Positions 33,191-45,239 are shown, counted from the stretch's first letter. The stretch is 64,000 bases of DNA from Teratosphaeria epicoccoides (GCA_021401465.1 JADDMT010000103.1:1-64000), one strand, 5' to 3'. Numbers and translations are program-made. The notes: a model not told the origin generated them from the sequence alone.

Positions 33191-36100
33191 ATGTCAAGTA
33201 GTTCTTTAGCTATCAGTTTAATTTCTAGTAACAGTTAACTAACACTATAAGGACAAGTTGCCGCTATACCTTAAATTACGTAGTAGCTCGAATCCATTTA
33301 CCTTAGTAAGATGGCCCTAGCATCTGTCGCAGGTTTAACTACCGGGAATAGACATAGTAATAATAGCTTCAAGATAGGAAGCCCTACAGAGTTTACAGGG
33401 TAACGATCTTAAGTTAAGATGTTTATCCTATAATGCTAGTTAGCATTTAACATAGATACAGAACAGTTTATAACACATCATAAGCGAATGATGTACATTG
33501 TCTCTTACCTAAAGGGACTAGCGTTCAAGTTTATCTAGCCTTATCTAACAGATTATCTAGATTACGTCAGTAACGTCGAAGCTAGGAAGACGACAACTAG
33601 GGAGATTCTTAACTTAGACAAGTCTTTGTTTAAGGCGTTACGCAAAGCTTTTAGGCTTAGTAATAAGCAACAAGAGGCCGAGAGAGCTCTCCTAGGAATC
33701 TAGCAGAAGGGTTCCGCTATTAAGTACTACGCGGACTTTTAGACCCTCTCTGCTTAAGTCGACTAGAATGATAATGCTTTAGCCGCTTAGTTCCACTAGG
33801 GACTAAAGGAGTCAGTTAAAGACGAAATTGCCTAAGGAGATCGGCTAACGACATTCAAGGAAATAAGCGATCTTGCAATTAGAGTCGATAATCGCATCTA
33901 GGAATAACAGCAAGAACGACAACATAGAAATCGCAAGCTAGCACAGGCTAACCATAAGGTCTAACGATTAGCACTAAAATAGCGAAGCGATTACTACAGT
34001 CTCTAACCTATAGAGTTAGATGCGACTAAGGGGCGTCTAAGGAATAGACCCTAAGGAAAGCCGCAGAAGGGCTCTCCTCCCTAGAATGGTCTGAAGAAGC
34101 CATTCGACAAGAGTAATCTCGAGTGCCACAACTGCGGAAAGAAAGGACACTTTTCCCGCGAATGTTTTGCTAAGAAGCAACGACAAGAGCTGCCTAGGAT
34201 AGAGCAGGCTCGCGCGACAACGACGGCACCTAAGCAAAAGGTCGCCGCTACTCGAGAACCGGACCATGCCGCACTTACTTGGACTGCGTGCTACGACGAC
34301 GATTGTCGAATTCACAAGAGTGATAAAGATGGTTCCGGATGGTACCCTAGCCGAAACAAGGCACAGTCAATCTGTGCGCTAAGGGGTATACCTTCTAGTG
34401 CGACAGTCCTCAGGTAACAGGAGCTAGAAGAAGAAGAAGAAGGTTTAGACGATAACTACAAGATTGTCGAAGCCGTCATTCCTGATTCCGAGGAAGACAA
34501 GAGCATAGAGCGATAGGCTATGTAGCCGCATGACATTAGGCTCGATATTATCTAAATTATACAGAACTAGTAGGCTTAAGCTTGCCTATAGATTAATGGA
34601 GTATAACACGTCGACTAGCTTTAGTATGACGAACTAGCCGACTATATGCGACGACACCTAAGGAGACTACTAGTTGTAGCTTAACCTCACGCGCATCAGA
34701 AAGTTGTCTAAGAAATTATACCGTTTAGGGTAGAGTTTACGCCCTAGGGAGGCTACCTAACCTACGAAGGTATTCAGATTTCACGAGCGCTACAACTCCG
34801 AGTCTACTACTTAAAGATAGAGTACGCAAGAAACGCGCAGGAATAGCGAGGCTAAGGGCAAGAACAACCTCTTAGGCTAGAGAATAGTAACGCTTAGAGA
34901 AGAAGCCGAGACCGTACGATCCCTAAACTAGTCCGTGAAGACAGTTATTCGGGAAACGACAAGGTCCGCCGGAATTAGACCTATAGACAGACTAGACAGG
35001 GCTGTAACGATGTGCCGCGATCGGCGCCAGATACGCGAACAACCTTAGAGTATAGGTGCATATTAACGAGACGCTAGCTAGGGCCTTAATAGATTCAGGA
35101 TATACTAGAATCTTCATGACGCCTAAGTTTGCCAGGACAGCTAGGATAAAGCTACAGGCGAAGACGAATGCTTTTTCGCTATAAGCGATTAATAGAAAGC
35201 TAGTCACGTACAACTAAGGAGTAGTTGACAAAGAGACCGAGATGATGCCTCTACGGATAGGACACTACTAAGAGATGCTCTAGTTCGACATTACAGAGTT
35301 ACTAGGCTCGGATGTAGTACTAGGGTTACTATAGCTAAGAAACGCTAACCCCTATCTCGACTAGAAGAATGAGAGGATCTAGTTCCCGGAACTCTTAAGA
35401 TCGATACCTCTACCTATAGTAAACGACGTACTAGGCAAGATCGAAATATGTGCTATGACTTTAAGCGACATAGTAGCTACTATTAAGGATCTAGAACAGG
35501 AAGTGCATATCCTATAGGTTAAAGCAGCGTAATTAGAAGTCAAGGTCGAATTCATAGTTCCTAATAAGTATAAAGAGTTTGCTACTCTTTTTAAGGAAGA
35601 ACCTGACTAAGAAGCTCTGCTAGAACACTAGGAGTAGGACTACAGGATACCCTTACTCCCTAGCAAGACACTGACGAAGCAATTAGTTCGCCTATTATTA
35701 GTAGCGAAACTAGAGATTCTCCGGAAGTACCTTAAAGACAACCTCCGGAAAGGCTTCATCCGCGAGTCGTAGTCCCTAGCTAGATATCTAATCCTGTTTG
35801 TGCCTAAGGGGGAAGATGACTAGCGACTCTACGTAGATTATCGTAGATTAAACAACATTATAATAAAGAATAGTTATCCGCTTCCTTTGCTCTCGGAATT
35901 ACAGGACCGCCTACAAGGAGCAATGTAGTTCTTGAAGTTCGACATACCTAGAGTATATAACCGAATTCGAATTAAGGAAGGCAAAGAATAGAAGACTACG
36001 TTCCGAACTAGGTTCGGACACTACAAGTACATAGTCATGCTATTTAGGTTAACAAATGCCCTAGCTACATAGCAGGCATTTATTAATAACGTGCTACGAG

Positions 36101-37847
36101 AGTACCTTAACGTCTTTGTAGTTATATACCTAGACGACATCCTTGTCTACTTATAGACGATCGAAGAACATAGGACTTTTATACGCAAAGTACTTTAGAA
36201 ACTCTAGGATTACTAGTTAAAGGTTAAGCCTTAGAAGAGTAAGTTTCACAAGCAGGAAGTATAATTCCTTAGCTACGTAGTAGCATAGAATAGAATCAAG
36301 ATAGACACTAAGAAAGTCTAAGTCGTAAAAGAGTAGCCTATGCCGACTAATATTAAGGAAGTATAGTCCTTCCTTAGGTTCGCTAACTTCTACCGAAGAT
36401 TTATGGCAAACTATTCGAAGATTACGGCACTACTTACGACTCTTACTACAAAGGATACACTATTCGTGTAGGACGACACCTAACAGAATGCCTTCAAGGA
36501 ACTCAAGCGACAATTTACAGATTAGCCGATCTTACTTGTATTCGACCTAGATAAGCCTATCATATTCGAAACAGATGCCTCCGACATAGCACTCGGGGTA
36601 TGCTTAAGTTAACTAGGACCGAGTAGAGGACTACAGCTAGTTGCCTACTACTCGAGGAAATTGTCTAGACCTAAACTCTAATATAACATCTATAACAAAG
36701 AACTTCTAGCTATAGTAGATGCCTACAAGGCCTAGCGAGTCTACTTAGAAGGTTCTAAGCACTAGGTCACGGTCTACACAGACCATGAGAACTTGCGATA
36801 CTTTACAATGACGAAAGAGTTAAACTAACGACAGGTTTAGTAGAGTAAGGAGCTCTCTATTTTTAACTACAAGATCGTCTATCGCAAGGGGACCGATAAC
36901 GCATGCGCTAATGCACTTAGCCGCTAGACTGACTACATGAAGGGCGTAAAGCAGGAGAAACACGCTATTCTCCAGGAAAATAGTAATAGCACGCTAGGAG
37001 TTAACTGACTTGTAGCCATGACTATTACATAGACTAGTGAATTTCAGGACGACCTCAAGAACGCGCTAGTCTACGACCTAACTGCACTTGCTGTCCGCGA
37101 CGACATTAATAGACAGGAGGATTAGGAAGACGAAGACAGAATCCTTCTGTTTCAAGGATTAGTATACATGCTAACGTCTTTACGATTAGAGCTACTACGA
37201 CTCTGACACGACGTACCTTAGGCAGGACACCCGGGAGTGTCTAAAATGAAGCAAATTCTCTGACAAGAATATTACTTCCCTAGGATGAGCAAGGTAATCG
37301 AGGACTACGTCCGTCAATGTGTAACTTGCTAATGAAGTAAGCACGACTCGACCTGTAGTTCTATTAGCAGAACATAGCATAGTACGCGAATCGTAAGAGA
37401 ATTAAGGGACTAATTCTAAAGGAGAGGGACAAGGTATATCTCCTCTGCTGTCATATCAAATCGGACAAGCCGAGTAAAAAACTAGACGCTGTAAAACTAG
37501 GACCATTTAGGATTAAGGCCAAGAAAGGACCAGTTAATTTTAAGTTACAGCTACCTAAGCAGATAAGAATACACCCTGTGTTCCATGTCTCTCTGCTAGA
37601 ACAAGTAGCGCTAGATGCCGCACTACAAACGGAACCCTTACTACTTAACCCTTAAGTAGAAGAACCCGAGTACTCTGTCAAGAAGATTGTCGACACTTAC
37701 TAGCGTGACAGACAGCGAGAGTACTTAGTAAAATGGGAAGGATATAGGAGTACCGAGAACACCTAGGAGCCCCTAGAACATCTACGAAACTGTTAGCAAA
37801 AGATACGAAGTTTCGAGAAAGGAACGAACCTAGGAAGAAGATCATAA
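33191..37847 (+). pseudogene. gag-pol of element B1 (RIP-broken, integrase core deleted)
   Basis: Gag starts at ATG 33191 and has a retrotransposon gag core and an intact CCHC zinc knuckle at 34124-34165 (CHNCGKKGHFSREC). Protease (ALIDSG, 35083-35100) lies in the -1 frame relative to gag; B2 shows the same shift, so it is ancestral. Reverse transcriptase has VVIYLDDILVY near 36117-36150, and RNase H follows near 36540-36910. The integrase zinc finger (HHCC) lies near 37205-37330, but the sequence then jumps, in the middle of agtaagcacgac (about 37341), to the integrase C-terminus, losing all three catalytic residues. A chromodomain (REYLVKWEGYRSTENT) lies at 37700-37765. The stop is TAA 37845-37847. 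Confidence 0.92.
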
Positions 37848-37946
37848 GCTACGACTAGACTCCTGCGGGACGCTGTTAATCGGCTCGGCTACTACGCCAT
37901 CCAGGAAACCCTAATACGAGGCGTTAGCAAAACCCTCTATTACGCT

Positions 37947-38462
37947 CTATGTTGTAGGACTAAGAGCGAGACCTGCTAAAGGATCTAGGTTAAGAAGGAA
38001 CCTAGCCTGCGAGAGAGCCTGTTCTTCGGCCTTATCCTCCCTAATCTCCTACTCCTTTAGAGCGCGACTATCCTCGACCTCCTAGTTAACCGCGTCTAAC
38101 TGTTTTCGAAGACGCATCTCCTTTACATGCGCCTCTATTATCTTCTGCGAAGCCTTGGCTAGGACCGCCTTCATATGATCAAGATTAGTAATTAGTCTTT
38201 TCTGCTAATTACCTAACTTCTTCTATTTGACCTCTGTTACCTTCGCGTTGTAACTTCGACAGTTACTAAAGTGACATTACGAACATTTCCCTAAGGAAAG
38301 GTATACCTGACAAACGAGCTTTAACTCTTGACACTAAGTACAGGACTTCATGCTATCCTAGCCCTAACGATAGATTCGATTCGCGCGGCGTTTGCGTTTC
38401 TGCGTTAAAGGGGCGTTAGTGTCTAGGATGACATAAGGCAGTAATATAGAAAGAGAAGACAT
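37947..38462 (-). pseudogene. Antisense accessory gene of element B1: Cys cluster plus coiled coil
   Basis: A frame of exactly 172 codons from ATG (38462) to TAG (37947), opposite to pol and starting only 80 bases from the 3' LTR. It holds seven internal RIP stops. Residues 21-29 are basic (QKRKRRANR), followed by cysteines at 41, 44, 51, 60, 63 and 68: C-x2-C-x6-C-x8-C-x2-C, close to Zn(II)2Cys6, with Tyr71 as an alternative sixth position. Residues 76-160 are strongly heptad-like and charged (KRLITNLDHMKAVLAKAS, KEMRLRKQLDAV). B2 has a frame of identical length in the same place, and in both the two stop codons are 99 bases apart, so length and layout were kept under mutation. Nuclear DNA binding is inference. 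Confidence 0.8.
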
Positions 38463-38542
38463 TATGGCATAAAAGGAAATAACAAGAGAAACCCCGTACT
38501 AATAAGGTAGCTTAGGGACAAGCTAGGCTAAGAGAGGGATAG

Positions 38543-38982
38543 TGTCATAAGTGTCAGGAGTGCTATAAGTCACAGGATTGTAAGGGTCCTAAGGGCTATA
38601 AGTTATAAGCATAGTCATAGGAGAAAGGATCTGTCACGTGAGGATAGATCCCTAGATCTGTAGGGTTAGTCTACAGATCTACAGGCCTGTAGGGGAGAAG
38701 GGATCTGTCATAGGATAATAGACCCTCGGATCTGTAGGGTTAGTCTACAGATCTACAGACATAGATCTGTTAGGTCTGTCGACAGATCTAATAGAGCTGC
38801 TCTGTCTCTCTAGTATATAGGGATGGCTTTAGGACAGGCAGTTAGGAGCTTCGTGCTTAATTTAATTCCCTTTCCTAGGGGATAGTTAGTTATAAGGACA
38901 ATTACTATTGTCAATATTCTTCATAGCTCTACGAGTCTAACACCTAGTTACCTTCCTGCTATTAGCACCTACCCTTATGACA
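38543..38982 (+). repeat. 3' LTR of element B1
   Basis: TGTCATAAG...CTTATGACA, 440 bp, aligned end to end with 32691-33131 with scattered transitions. The right neighbour, tccttagggtaaactctg, is H-type gag sequence. Confidence 0.9.
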
Positions 38983-39800
38983 TCCTTAGGGTAAACTCTG
39001 CCCCTGTTTCCCTTTTCCTTTAGACTAACCCTTCTAGATAGTATTAAACTGCTAGTCTATTACATTAGGATTACGCTATTATTCCTGATAGGTTAGTTGA
39101 GACTATCCTCCGCGTAGTTTATCTAGCACATATCCTGCTTTTCTAGAGACCTTAGAGTTATAGTAGCGCTCTATTAATCTTTCGTAAAGTTAGTCGTCTA
39201 GCTTAATCGCTACTTTAACTAGTTCTCTAAGGTTGTCGATACGTCCTCTATAGCGCATAAGTTTGTCTTTAACATTGTCCTTAAGGTCTTGTCAGAACAT
39301 AACTTGAAGGGCTTCGTTGTCCTATTTAGTAACCTGCGCGTGCTCCTAGAATTTAGCCGCATACTTAGCTGCTAACGTCTTCTAAGTAATATGCTAAATA
39401 ACTCGAACTGCAGTTAACATTTCGTTCGAGACTCTATAGACTGTCTTCATAGCATTCTTTAAATGGTTCTAGGATCGAAAGATTTTACTTGAATCTTCCT
39501 CGTTGTCTAAGTAGTTCCTAAGAAAAGGTTTAATCTAGTGCTAAGCTCTTCCTTACATAAAGCTTGTTACAAAGAGAGGTTTCTATGCTTCTCCTATGTC
39601 GTTAAACTTAAAGTACATGTCTATTTAGGTAAGCTAGATGTCAAACTTGTCTTAGTTGCCATAGTAGTAGTCCGGCTTGCTGACCTTGAGGGAGTCCTCC
39701 TTAGTATAGTTAGCAAGTACGTTAATAGCCGACTAAGAAGTGCTAGATCGTTAGCGAGAGCTTCCTACATCGCTTAGGGCGGGAGTTCCCCTTCCGGTTT
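38983..39800 (-). pseudogene. gag of element H-right (truncated)
   Basis: The minus strand reads a typical Retrotrans_gag domain: DMYFKFNDIGEA, KPLFVTSFM, HLKNAMKTVYRVSNEM, AAKYAAKF, EHAQVT, NEALQVMF, KDNVKDKLMRYRGRIDNLRE and VAIKLDD. Conserved Trp and Gln positions have become stops. The start codon lies somewhere right of 39700 and is not certain. The zinc knuckle and everything downstream are missing because B1 begins here. Protein role: capsid of the virus-like particle. Confidence 0.82.
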
Positions 39801-39951
39801 ACTATGTAGTACTTATTCTAAGGGCGTTTAAAGTGTTACTAACCTTGCTATTAACTAAGCCTTAAGAGGAATAGTTAAGTCATGTAGGGCAATTATTCTT
39901 TAGAGAGGTAACAGTAAACGGGAACGATGTAATCTAAAAGGAACAAAGGTT

Positions 39952-40231
39952 AAATTCTAATTAGTAAGATCATAACATGAGTTAAACGCGTTCAAGCTAT
40001 AAGGGCATCTTAGTGTTCCTAAATACATAGGAGACATTACTCTGTAACAGAGTATGTCTCTATTATACTCTCTTTGAAACTATGCTCTGACAGAGACGGT
40101 CTCTGTTGCCAAGCTATGTTCTCTGTCTTGGCTCCTACAGAAGCTTCTAAAACAGAGTCGCATCATATGACTTAGAGGGCATCGCATGACTCCTCTGTTA
40201 TAGTAGTGTTCTATAACACTATTCCGTAACA
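39952..40231 (-). repeat. 5' LTR of element H-right
   Basis: About 280 bp. Inner part (39952-40031) matches 16583-16663; the outer part is unique in the window. The outer end, ccgtaaca, is the same as in H-left. The adjoining 11 bases, ctaagtaggag, then meet a D-type LTR. Confidence 0.65.
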
Positions 40232-40242
40232 CTAAGTAGGAG

Positions 40243-40501
40243 TGTTAAAATGTTATGGGTAGTCGCATACTAGCTCTACTAAGTTAGTAGGAGCTAGAGT
40301 CAGGCAGGACCCTAACTCTGACCTCTCTGACTCGGGTTAGGGGTTAAGGGATATATAGCCCTAGCTAGGAAGAGAAAAATTTTCAACTCTTTTCTTCTAT
40401 TAATCATGTTCGTTATATATCTAATACCTGACATAATATATTCATTCTGTGGCTACTTCCTATGCGTAAATCTATTGCCTGTATTAGGGATTAATTTAGC
40501 A
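40243..40501 (+). repeat. Copia D-type LTR (3' LTR of D, or solo)
   Basis: tgttaaaatgttatggg...ttaatttagca, 259 bp, the same length as 13018-13276 and homologous throughout. The preceding aagtaggag could be a decayed polypurine tract, which favours a 3' LTR. No flanking duplication links it to 13018: the five bases before 13018 are cttac and those after 40501 are ctact. Confidence 0.8.
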
Positions 40502-43500
40502 CTACTCTTCTTAAACTACCTCTCCTGCAGCCCTAGTTAGTTAACGGACTTTTTAAATTAGGGTCTATTCTTCGGTTTTGTTAGTCTGTCTGCTACTATC
40601 TTATTAGTAGGGATGTAACTAATAGATATTAGCCCTATTCTGCAAGGGTGTCGCTAGTAGTAGTATGCCACGTTAATGTCCTTAGACCTCTTACTAACTT
40701 GTTATATTCGGCCTCTATCGTAGAACTAGTAACTGACTTTTGCTTCTTGCTCGCCTAGGACACTAGTCCCCTAGCTAACTTGAAAACATTTCCTAGTACT
40801 AATATCCTATCTGTTTTGCCTATTATATAGTCCGAGTCTAAATATCCTTCTAAGAACTAGCTCCTACTCCTTAAGTAGACAATACCTAGGTTCTTTGATA
40901 ATCTCATATATTAACTAAGTTTCTTTAGTCCCTGCTTATAGTACTACGCTAGGTTAGAGAGAAATTAACTAAGTCTTCCTAGAGCAAATGCAATGTCTAG
41001 TCAGGTAAGGATTCTAGCATACATCTAGCTACTAATTACCTCCTAGAATTCACTCTTATCTATTCGGGTATTAGCCGTAGTTATAGGCTAGATGTCTTCA
41101 TAGGAGTTAACTAGGGATTTAGTAGGTTAGCTACGTTCATGTAACATGTTAAGCTTGTTAAGGACTTTGACTAAGTAATGCTCCTAATCTAGTCTAAGGG
41201 CGCCTACCTTTCGGTCCTAGGTAATCTTCACGTTTAGCAGGTAGGTTACTTCCCTAAGGTCCTTAATCTTAAAGACCTCCTTAAACTATTTTGCGTTAGT
41301 CATCTTCTTCGCCCTAATTATGATGTTGTTAATATAGACAAGAAGTATGATCTCCTTCTTCTAATATATAAATAGACATAGATTAGCTTTGCTCTAGATG
41401 AAGCCTATTCACAAGATTTCCTTCTAGCATAGCTAATGCTAGTTACAAGCTGCCTGCTTTAGGCTATATAGGCTCTTAAGTAATCTTAGTACTTCCCCTT
41501 TATTAATAGATACTCCTAGTAGAGCCTTCATAAAGATACGCTCTTTAAGAGTAGATTCTATGAAGGCATTATTAACATCTACCTAGGAGAGCTCCTAGTC
41601 GTTAAGGGAAATGACTGCCATGAAGAGTCTAATAGTGTTATGTCTTATAGTTAGCGTAAAGGTGTCCTTAAAGTTAATCCCAAACTTCTGACTAAAGCCC
41701 TAGGCTAATAGTTAGGCCTTAAATTTGTTGACTAAATCGGTAGTGTTATATTTAACATTAAACACCTATTTTAAGGTAACTAGGTTAGTCTCTTTTAGTA
41801 GCACTATTACTTTAAAGGTTCGGTTTAACTCTAGTGCTATTATCTCTTGCATGACTACTTCTTCCTAGAGGTAGCCCCATTTTAGGTTAGTAACTACCTA
41901 TTTATATGTCTGTAGAATCGGGATTTTCTTAGTTACCTAGACGCCTGACCTGACTACTAACGCTATAATGTCTATGTAGTCCTAACTAGTAGGGATCTAG
42001 GCATAGAGGGCCTACAGGTCTTCTAGCTTCACATCGCACCTGTTATTCTAGTTAGCAAGATCTAGGACAGTAGTTGCCTAGTCGTTATATTAAGCTTGTA
42101 GGCCCTAGGAGTTAGTGTCCTATTTAGTATTGTCTCCTACATTAACTCCTACTACATCCTAGACTAGTAGGAAGTTGTCTAAGGCTACGAGCGCTCTTAT
42201 TAGCTTCTGCTTCTACCTGACTGTCTCTAGTCGCTAGTCTTTTTCCAAGCATTACTATTAGAGTAGCTTGTGACTTAGAATTCTTAGTTAGTATACCCCC
42301 TGTCTATGTAGGAATTAACAGGGCCTTAGGTTTAAACTGATCCTCTACTAGACGTTTCCTTTTGCCTAAGACTAGCTAAGGTGCGGCTAGTGCTCCTACT
42401 AGCCTAGGGTTACTCTACAGCTAAGCTCCTACTAAGCCTGAGTCTCCCTCTAGCTAAGACTAAATTAGTTGAGCTTCATCCTCGTGTTCATCGCTAGACA
42501 AGTCATAGCGCTTAACATCCTCGGTTATTAGCGTAACTAGTATCTCTACATGCGTAGCCTGGCGCCTAATTAGGACCCCTCTGATTAGGACCTTGTTAGC
42601 AGTTACTTTTCTTAGTCTACCTCTTAGGTTTCTTACTAGAACTATACTAGAGGCATGCTTTGTAGAAAGTCTATGCTATATATTACCCCCCTTGACGTCC
42701 TTAAAGAATTGCATAGTCCTATAGTAACAGACATCTTTTATATTAGGCAACTAAACCCTAAACATCCTTGTCGTGTTTTCTACATATCTAATGAAGATAC
42801 CTACTTGTCTATAGTCTATTAGCTTGTCTTGTCTTATTTCCCTAGGAAGCGACTTTAGTTCTATATAGGTAACAATCTTATACCCCTATACCTAGATGTA
42901 GTCTACTAAGGGCATCGTGCTAGTCTATGCCTCTTCTAGAGACATGAGGACACTATCTATCCTTATTCCTAGTTAGTTCTTAACATGAAGGGTAGCCTTA
43001 AAGGATTCTACCTAAAATTTAACTAGAAGATTTGCTATAGACAGCTAGGCCCTTATTACACATTTATAGTCTTAAATGTGCTTTTCTGCGACTCTATTCA
43101 TTAGGGACTTATATGACTTAGTAGGTTCTAGGTTAAACCTAAATTCTTTCTCCTAGCATTTAAAGATCTTTAGGATCTCCCCTGCGTTGTTAGATCTTCG
43201 TAACTAAGGTTTTAAGCTAGTTTGTAGCTTAACCTTCTTCCTCTAGATTTCTAGGGCAGAGTCTACGTCTAACTTTGCTTTTAGTAGGTTGCCCCATGAT
43301 TTTTGGCTACAGTTGTCTGCAATGATAAGGAACTACTTAAAGCTAAGCCGTAAGGCTAGGAGAGGACTACAGGTGTCGACTAAAATCATCTCAAGGATAC
43401 CCTTCTTATAGTTAGCTTCCTTTCCGTAGATCCGCTATATATTTAATGTTACGCAGACTACATACTAATGTCCCTTTACTACTTAGATTAGATTTTTCAG

Positions 43501-44719
43501 GGTTATAACCTTATGCAGGGTCTTTAGCTTATCAGGACTATAATGTAAGAGTCTCCTATGCTATAGCTTGTACTCTTGCGCTTCTCTGTTAGCATCTAAG
43601 GGTTCTCTAGTATTATGTCTTACATTATTTCTATCGAGCGCTAATAACGCTAGCAGTAATTTAGGGACATTAGTAGATGACTAGCGTAGGCATAGCTGCT
43701 TATAGACCCTGTCGAGCTAGTATACACCTTAAGAGGCGTAATATTCTAGTACTAAATCCATCTATAAGTTAACTATAAAGAATGCGCTCTGTTTTATTAA
43801 TCTAAAAAGGTCAAACTCTGTTACTAACTTTTGTCCTGAAACTACTATAACTCTAAGCTTTAGAACAAAAAGTGCCTAAAGTACTAACTCTAATCCTAGT
43901 TAATCCCTAATAACTATTTCCCCTATTAACTAGCTCTTGATAAGTCCTCTACTAACCTTGATCCTTTAGGTCTTAGCTAGTATTAGGGACCTAAAGAGAT
44001 CCTTGTTGTCAGACATATGGTTTAATACGCCTAAGTTAAGGAGGACTGTACCTTAGGACAATTTGTTCCTTGCCTTAGCTGCTAATTCTGCTACTTCATT
44101 GTATTTTTTGTCCCTGTCGTCTAACTAGGAAGAAGTAGACTTAGTAGTGTCGTCGTCACTTAAGCATAATAAGGAGTCTTTAGTATAAGCTAAGTAGGCC
44201 TTTCCTTTACAACTAGGATTCTTCTTTCTTGTAGTTAGCTTCAACTTTTTCAGTTTTCTGTCTGATTCTCCTCTCGACTAGTGCTTTCTACTAGTAAGCT
44301 TAAGCTCCTTTAGTTTCTTCTCTAGCCTGCAAACCTTCTCCTTAGGACTTATGTAACGCCAAGGCGAACTATTTCTCCTCGGCTTCCTGGCTAGTCCGTT
44401 GTTTACTACTCTCCTAGCTGCGTCTTGTAACAGGCAATCCCTGATGAAATGCCCTGACTTGTTACAGGGAAGGCAGTTTCTACCTCGACCTTGTCAGGTA
44501 GCAAGTGCTAATTCTGTGCTATTATAACGCGCTTCTTCTTCTAGTAGGATCCCCATGATTTTATTAGGATCAGTCTTGTAGGTTAAGTTAATCACTAGTT
44601 AGGCAGGGTTAAAACTTTCAGGCAGAGCTAAGAGTAGTCGTTAGATTGCTTCCTTATTAGTGTACATCTTAGCTAGATTAGGTTTGACATTAAGAATCTT
44701 GTCAGCTATTAGTTGTAAC
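40502..44719 (-). mobile_element. Ty1/Copia element E1, pol and part of gag (segment 1)
   Basis: Minus-strand Copia element. It is interrupted at 44719 by element F; the five bases gtaac at 44715-44719 are repeated at 58197-58201, and gag continues from 58202. The left end is cut at the D-type LTR, so the 3' LTR of E1 is not in the window. It belongs to a family different from D: the LTR sequence is unrelated, though the primer-binding site is identical. Confidence 0.9.
40502..44719 (-). pseudogene. Copia pol-gag frame of E1 (segment 1; broken)
   Basis: Reading leftwards from 44719: gag with a perfect zinc knuckle CLPCNKSGHFIRDC near 44470-44430; protease region; integrase near 43450-43050 (NRVAEKHI with the Glu) and its tail to about 42650; a Ser/Pro/Lys-rich linker; reverse transcriptase near 42000-41000, whose catalytic box now reads LLVYINNIII near 41340, both Asp changed to Asn; and RNase H near 40760-40690, GLVS, stop, ASKKQKSVTSSTIEAEYNK, where the stop replaces Trp. 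The order gag-PR-IN-RT-RH proves Copia. All domains are present, so the ancestor was complete. Confidence 0.9.
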
Positions 44720-45009
44720 TGTTAGGACTACCTCTACACATCCCTCTAGGGTCTACCTACTAACTTACTAGCCCTGACTAGCTTAGCGTAGCGTGATCTA
44801 GCTAGGGTTATCCCTATTAGGACTAGCCTAGCCTAGCGTGATCTAGCTAGGTTTGTCCCTATTAGGACTAGCCTAGCCTAGGCATAGTAGGGGGACTCCT
44901 CGATTCCCTGACTAATCCTCCTTCCTTCCTTCTCTATTGATTTGAGTAGTCCTACTATAGACCTATAGTCTGTACTTTGACTAGCCTGTACTAGTCTTAC
45001 TATCTTACA
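44720..45009 (+). repeat. 5' LTR of element F
   Basis: tgttaggactacc...cttactatcttaca, 290 bp. It contains a 45-bp direct tandem duplication (44776-44820 and 44821-44865, each gactagc...ccctattag) that is single in the 3' LTR. Confidence 0.92.
44776..44865. repeat. 45-bp tandem duplication in the F 5' LTR
   Basis: Two adjacent units of 45 bp containing tagcgtgatctagctagg and tccctattag. The 3' LTR has one unit only (around 58006-58050, with less mutated gcgtgatccggccgggg). Confidence 0.88.
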
Positions 45010-45239
45010 CGCAAATCGATCCTACTAAGCATAATAGGCATTATATAGTAATAACAACTACAAGAAGTAGTGCTGCTAGCGCTAGTAGTACGTAAGGAAG
45101 CATAGGCTCTACATTACCTAGCGAAAACAGCGTAGCTAGTAGCTAGCTAGACCCTACTAGGCCGGATAGCGGCGTTTAGGGCGTAGGTCCTAAGAACTAG
45201 CTTGAGGCTAAAGACAGTAGGGGCCGTTTAACCCTTTCT

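Larger units (their letters stand above)
32691..38982 (+). mobile_element. Ty3/Gypsy element B1, integrase-deleted
   Basis: A plus-strand element with both LTRs (32691-33131 and 38543-38982), gag-pol and an antisense gene. Compared with B2 it lacks about 630 bp of the integrase core. The left flank is element C2 (...caagaggat) and the right flank is H-type gag (tccttaggg...); the five bases on each side do not match, so the usual 5-bp target duplication is absent. This is the pattern expected after recombination between two B copies at different sites. Confidence 0.92.
38983..40231 (-). mobile_element. Ty3/Gypsy element H-right: gag and 5' LTR
   Basis: Minus-strand fragment containing a broken gag gene and a 5' LTR at 39952-40231 (280 bp, plus-strand right end ...attccgtaaca). 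It is cut at 38983 by the B1 LTR. The LTR shares its inner 80 bases with the H-left LTR, but its U3 is different: it has actctg-taa-cagagt and tagtgtt...aacacta palindromes instead of the 68-bp repeats. Confidence 0.8.

Noticed and set aside
32686..38987. Target-site duplication for B1
   Set aside because: aggat on the left and tcctt on the right do not match in direct orientation, even allowing RIP changes.
16578..40236. H as one element spanning 16583-40231 with a target duplication
   Set aside because: Flanks are aaggg and ctaag and the two LTRs have unrelated U3 parts, so they cannot be the two ends of a single insertion.
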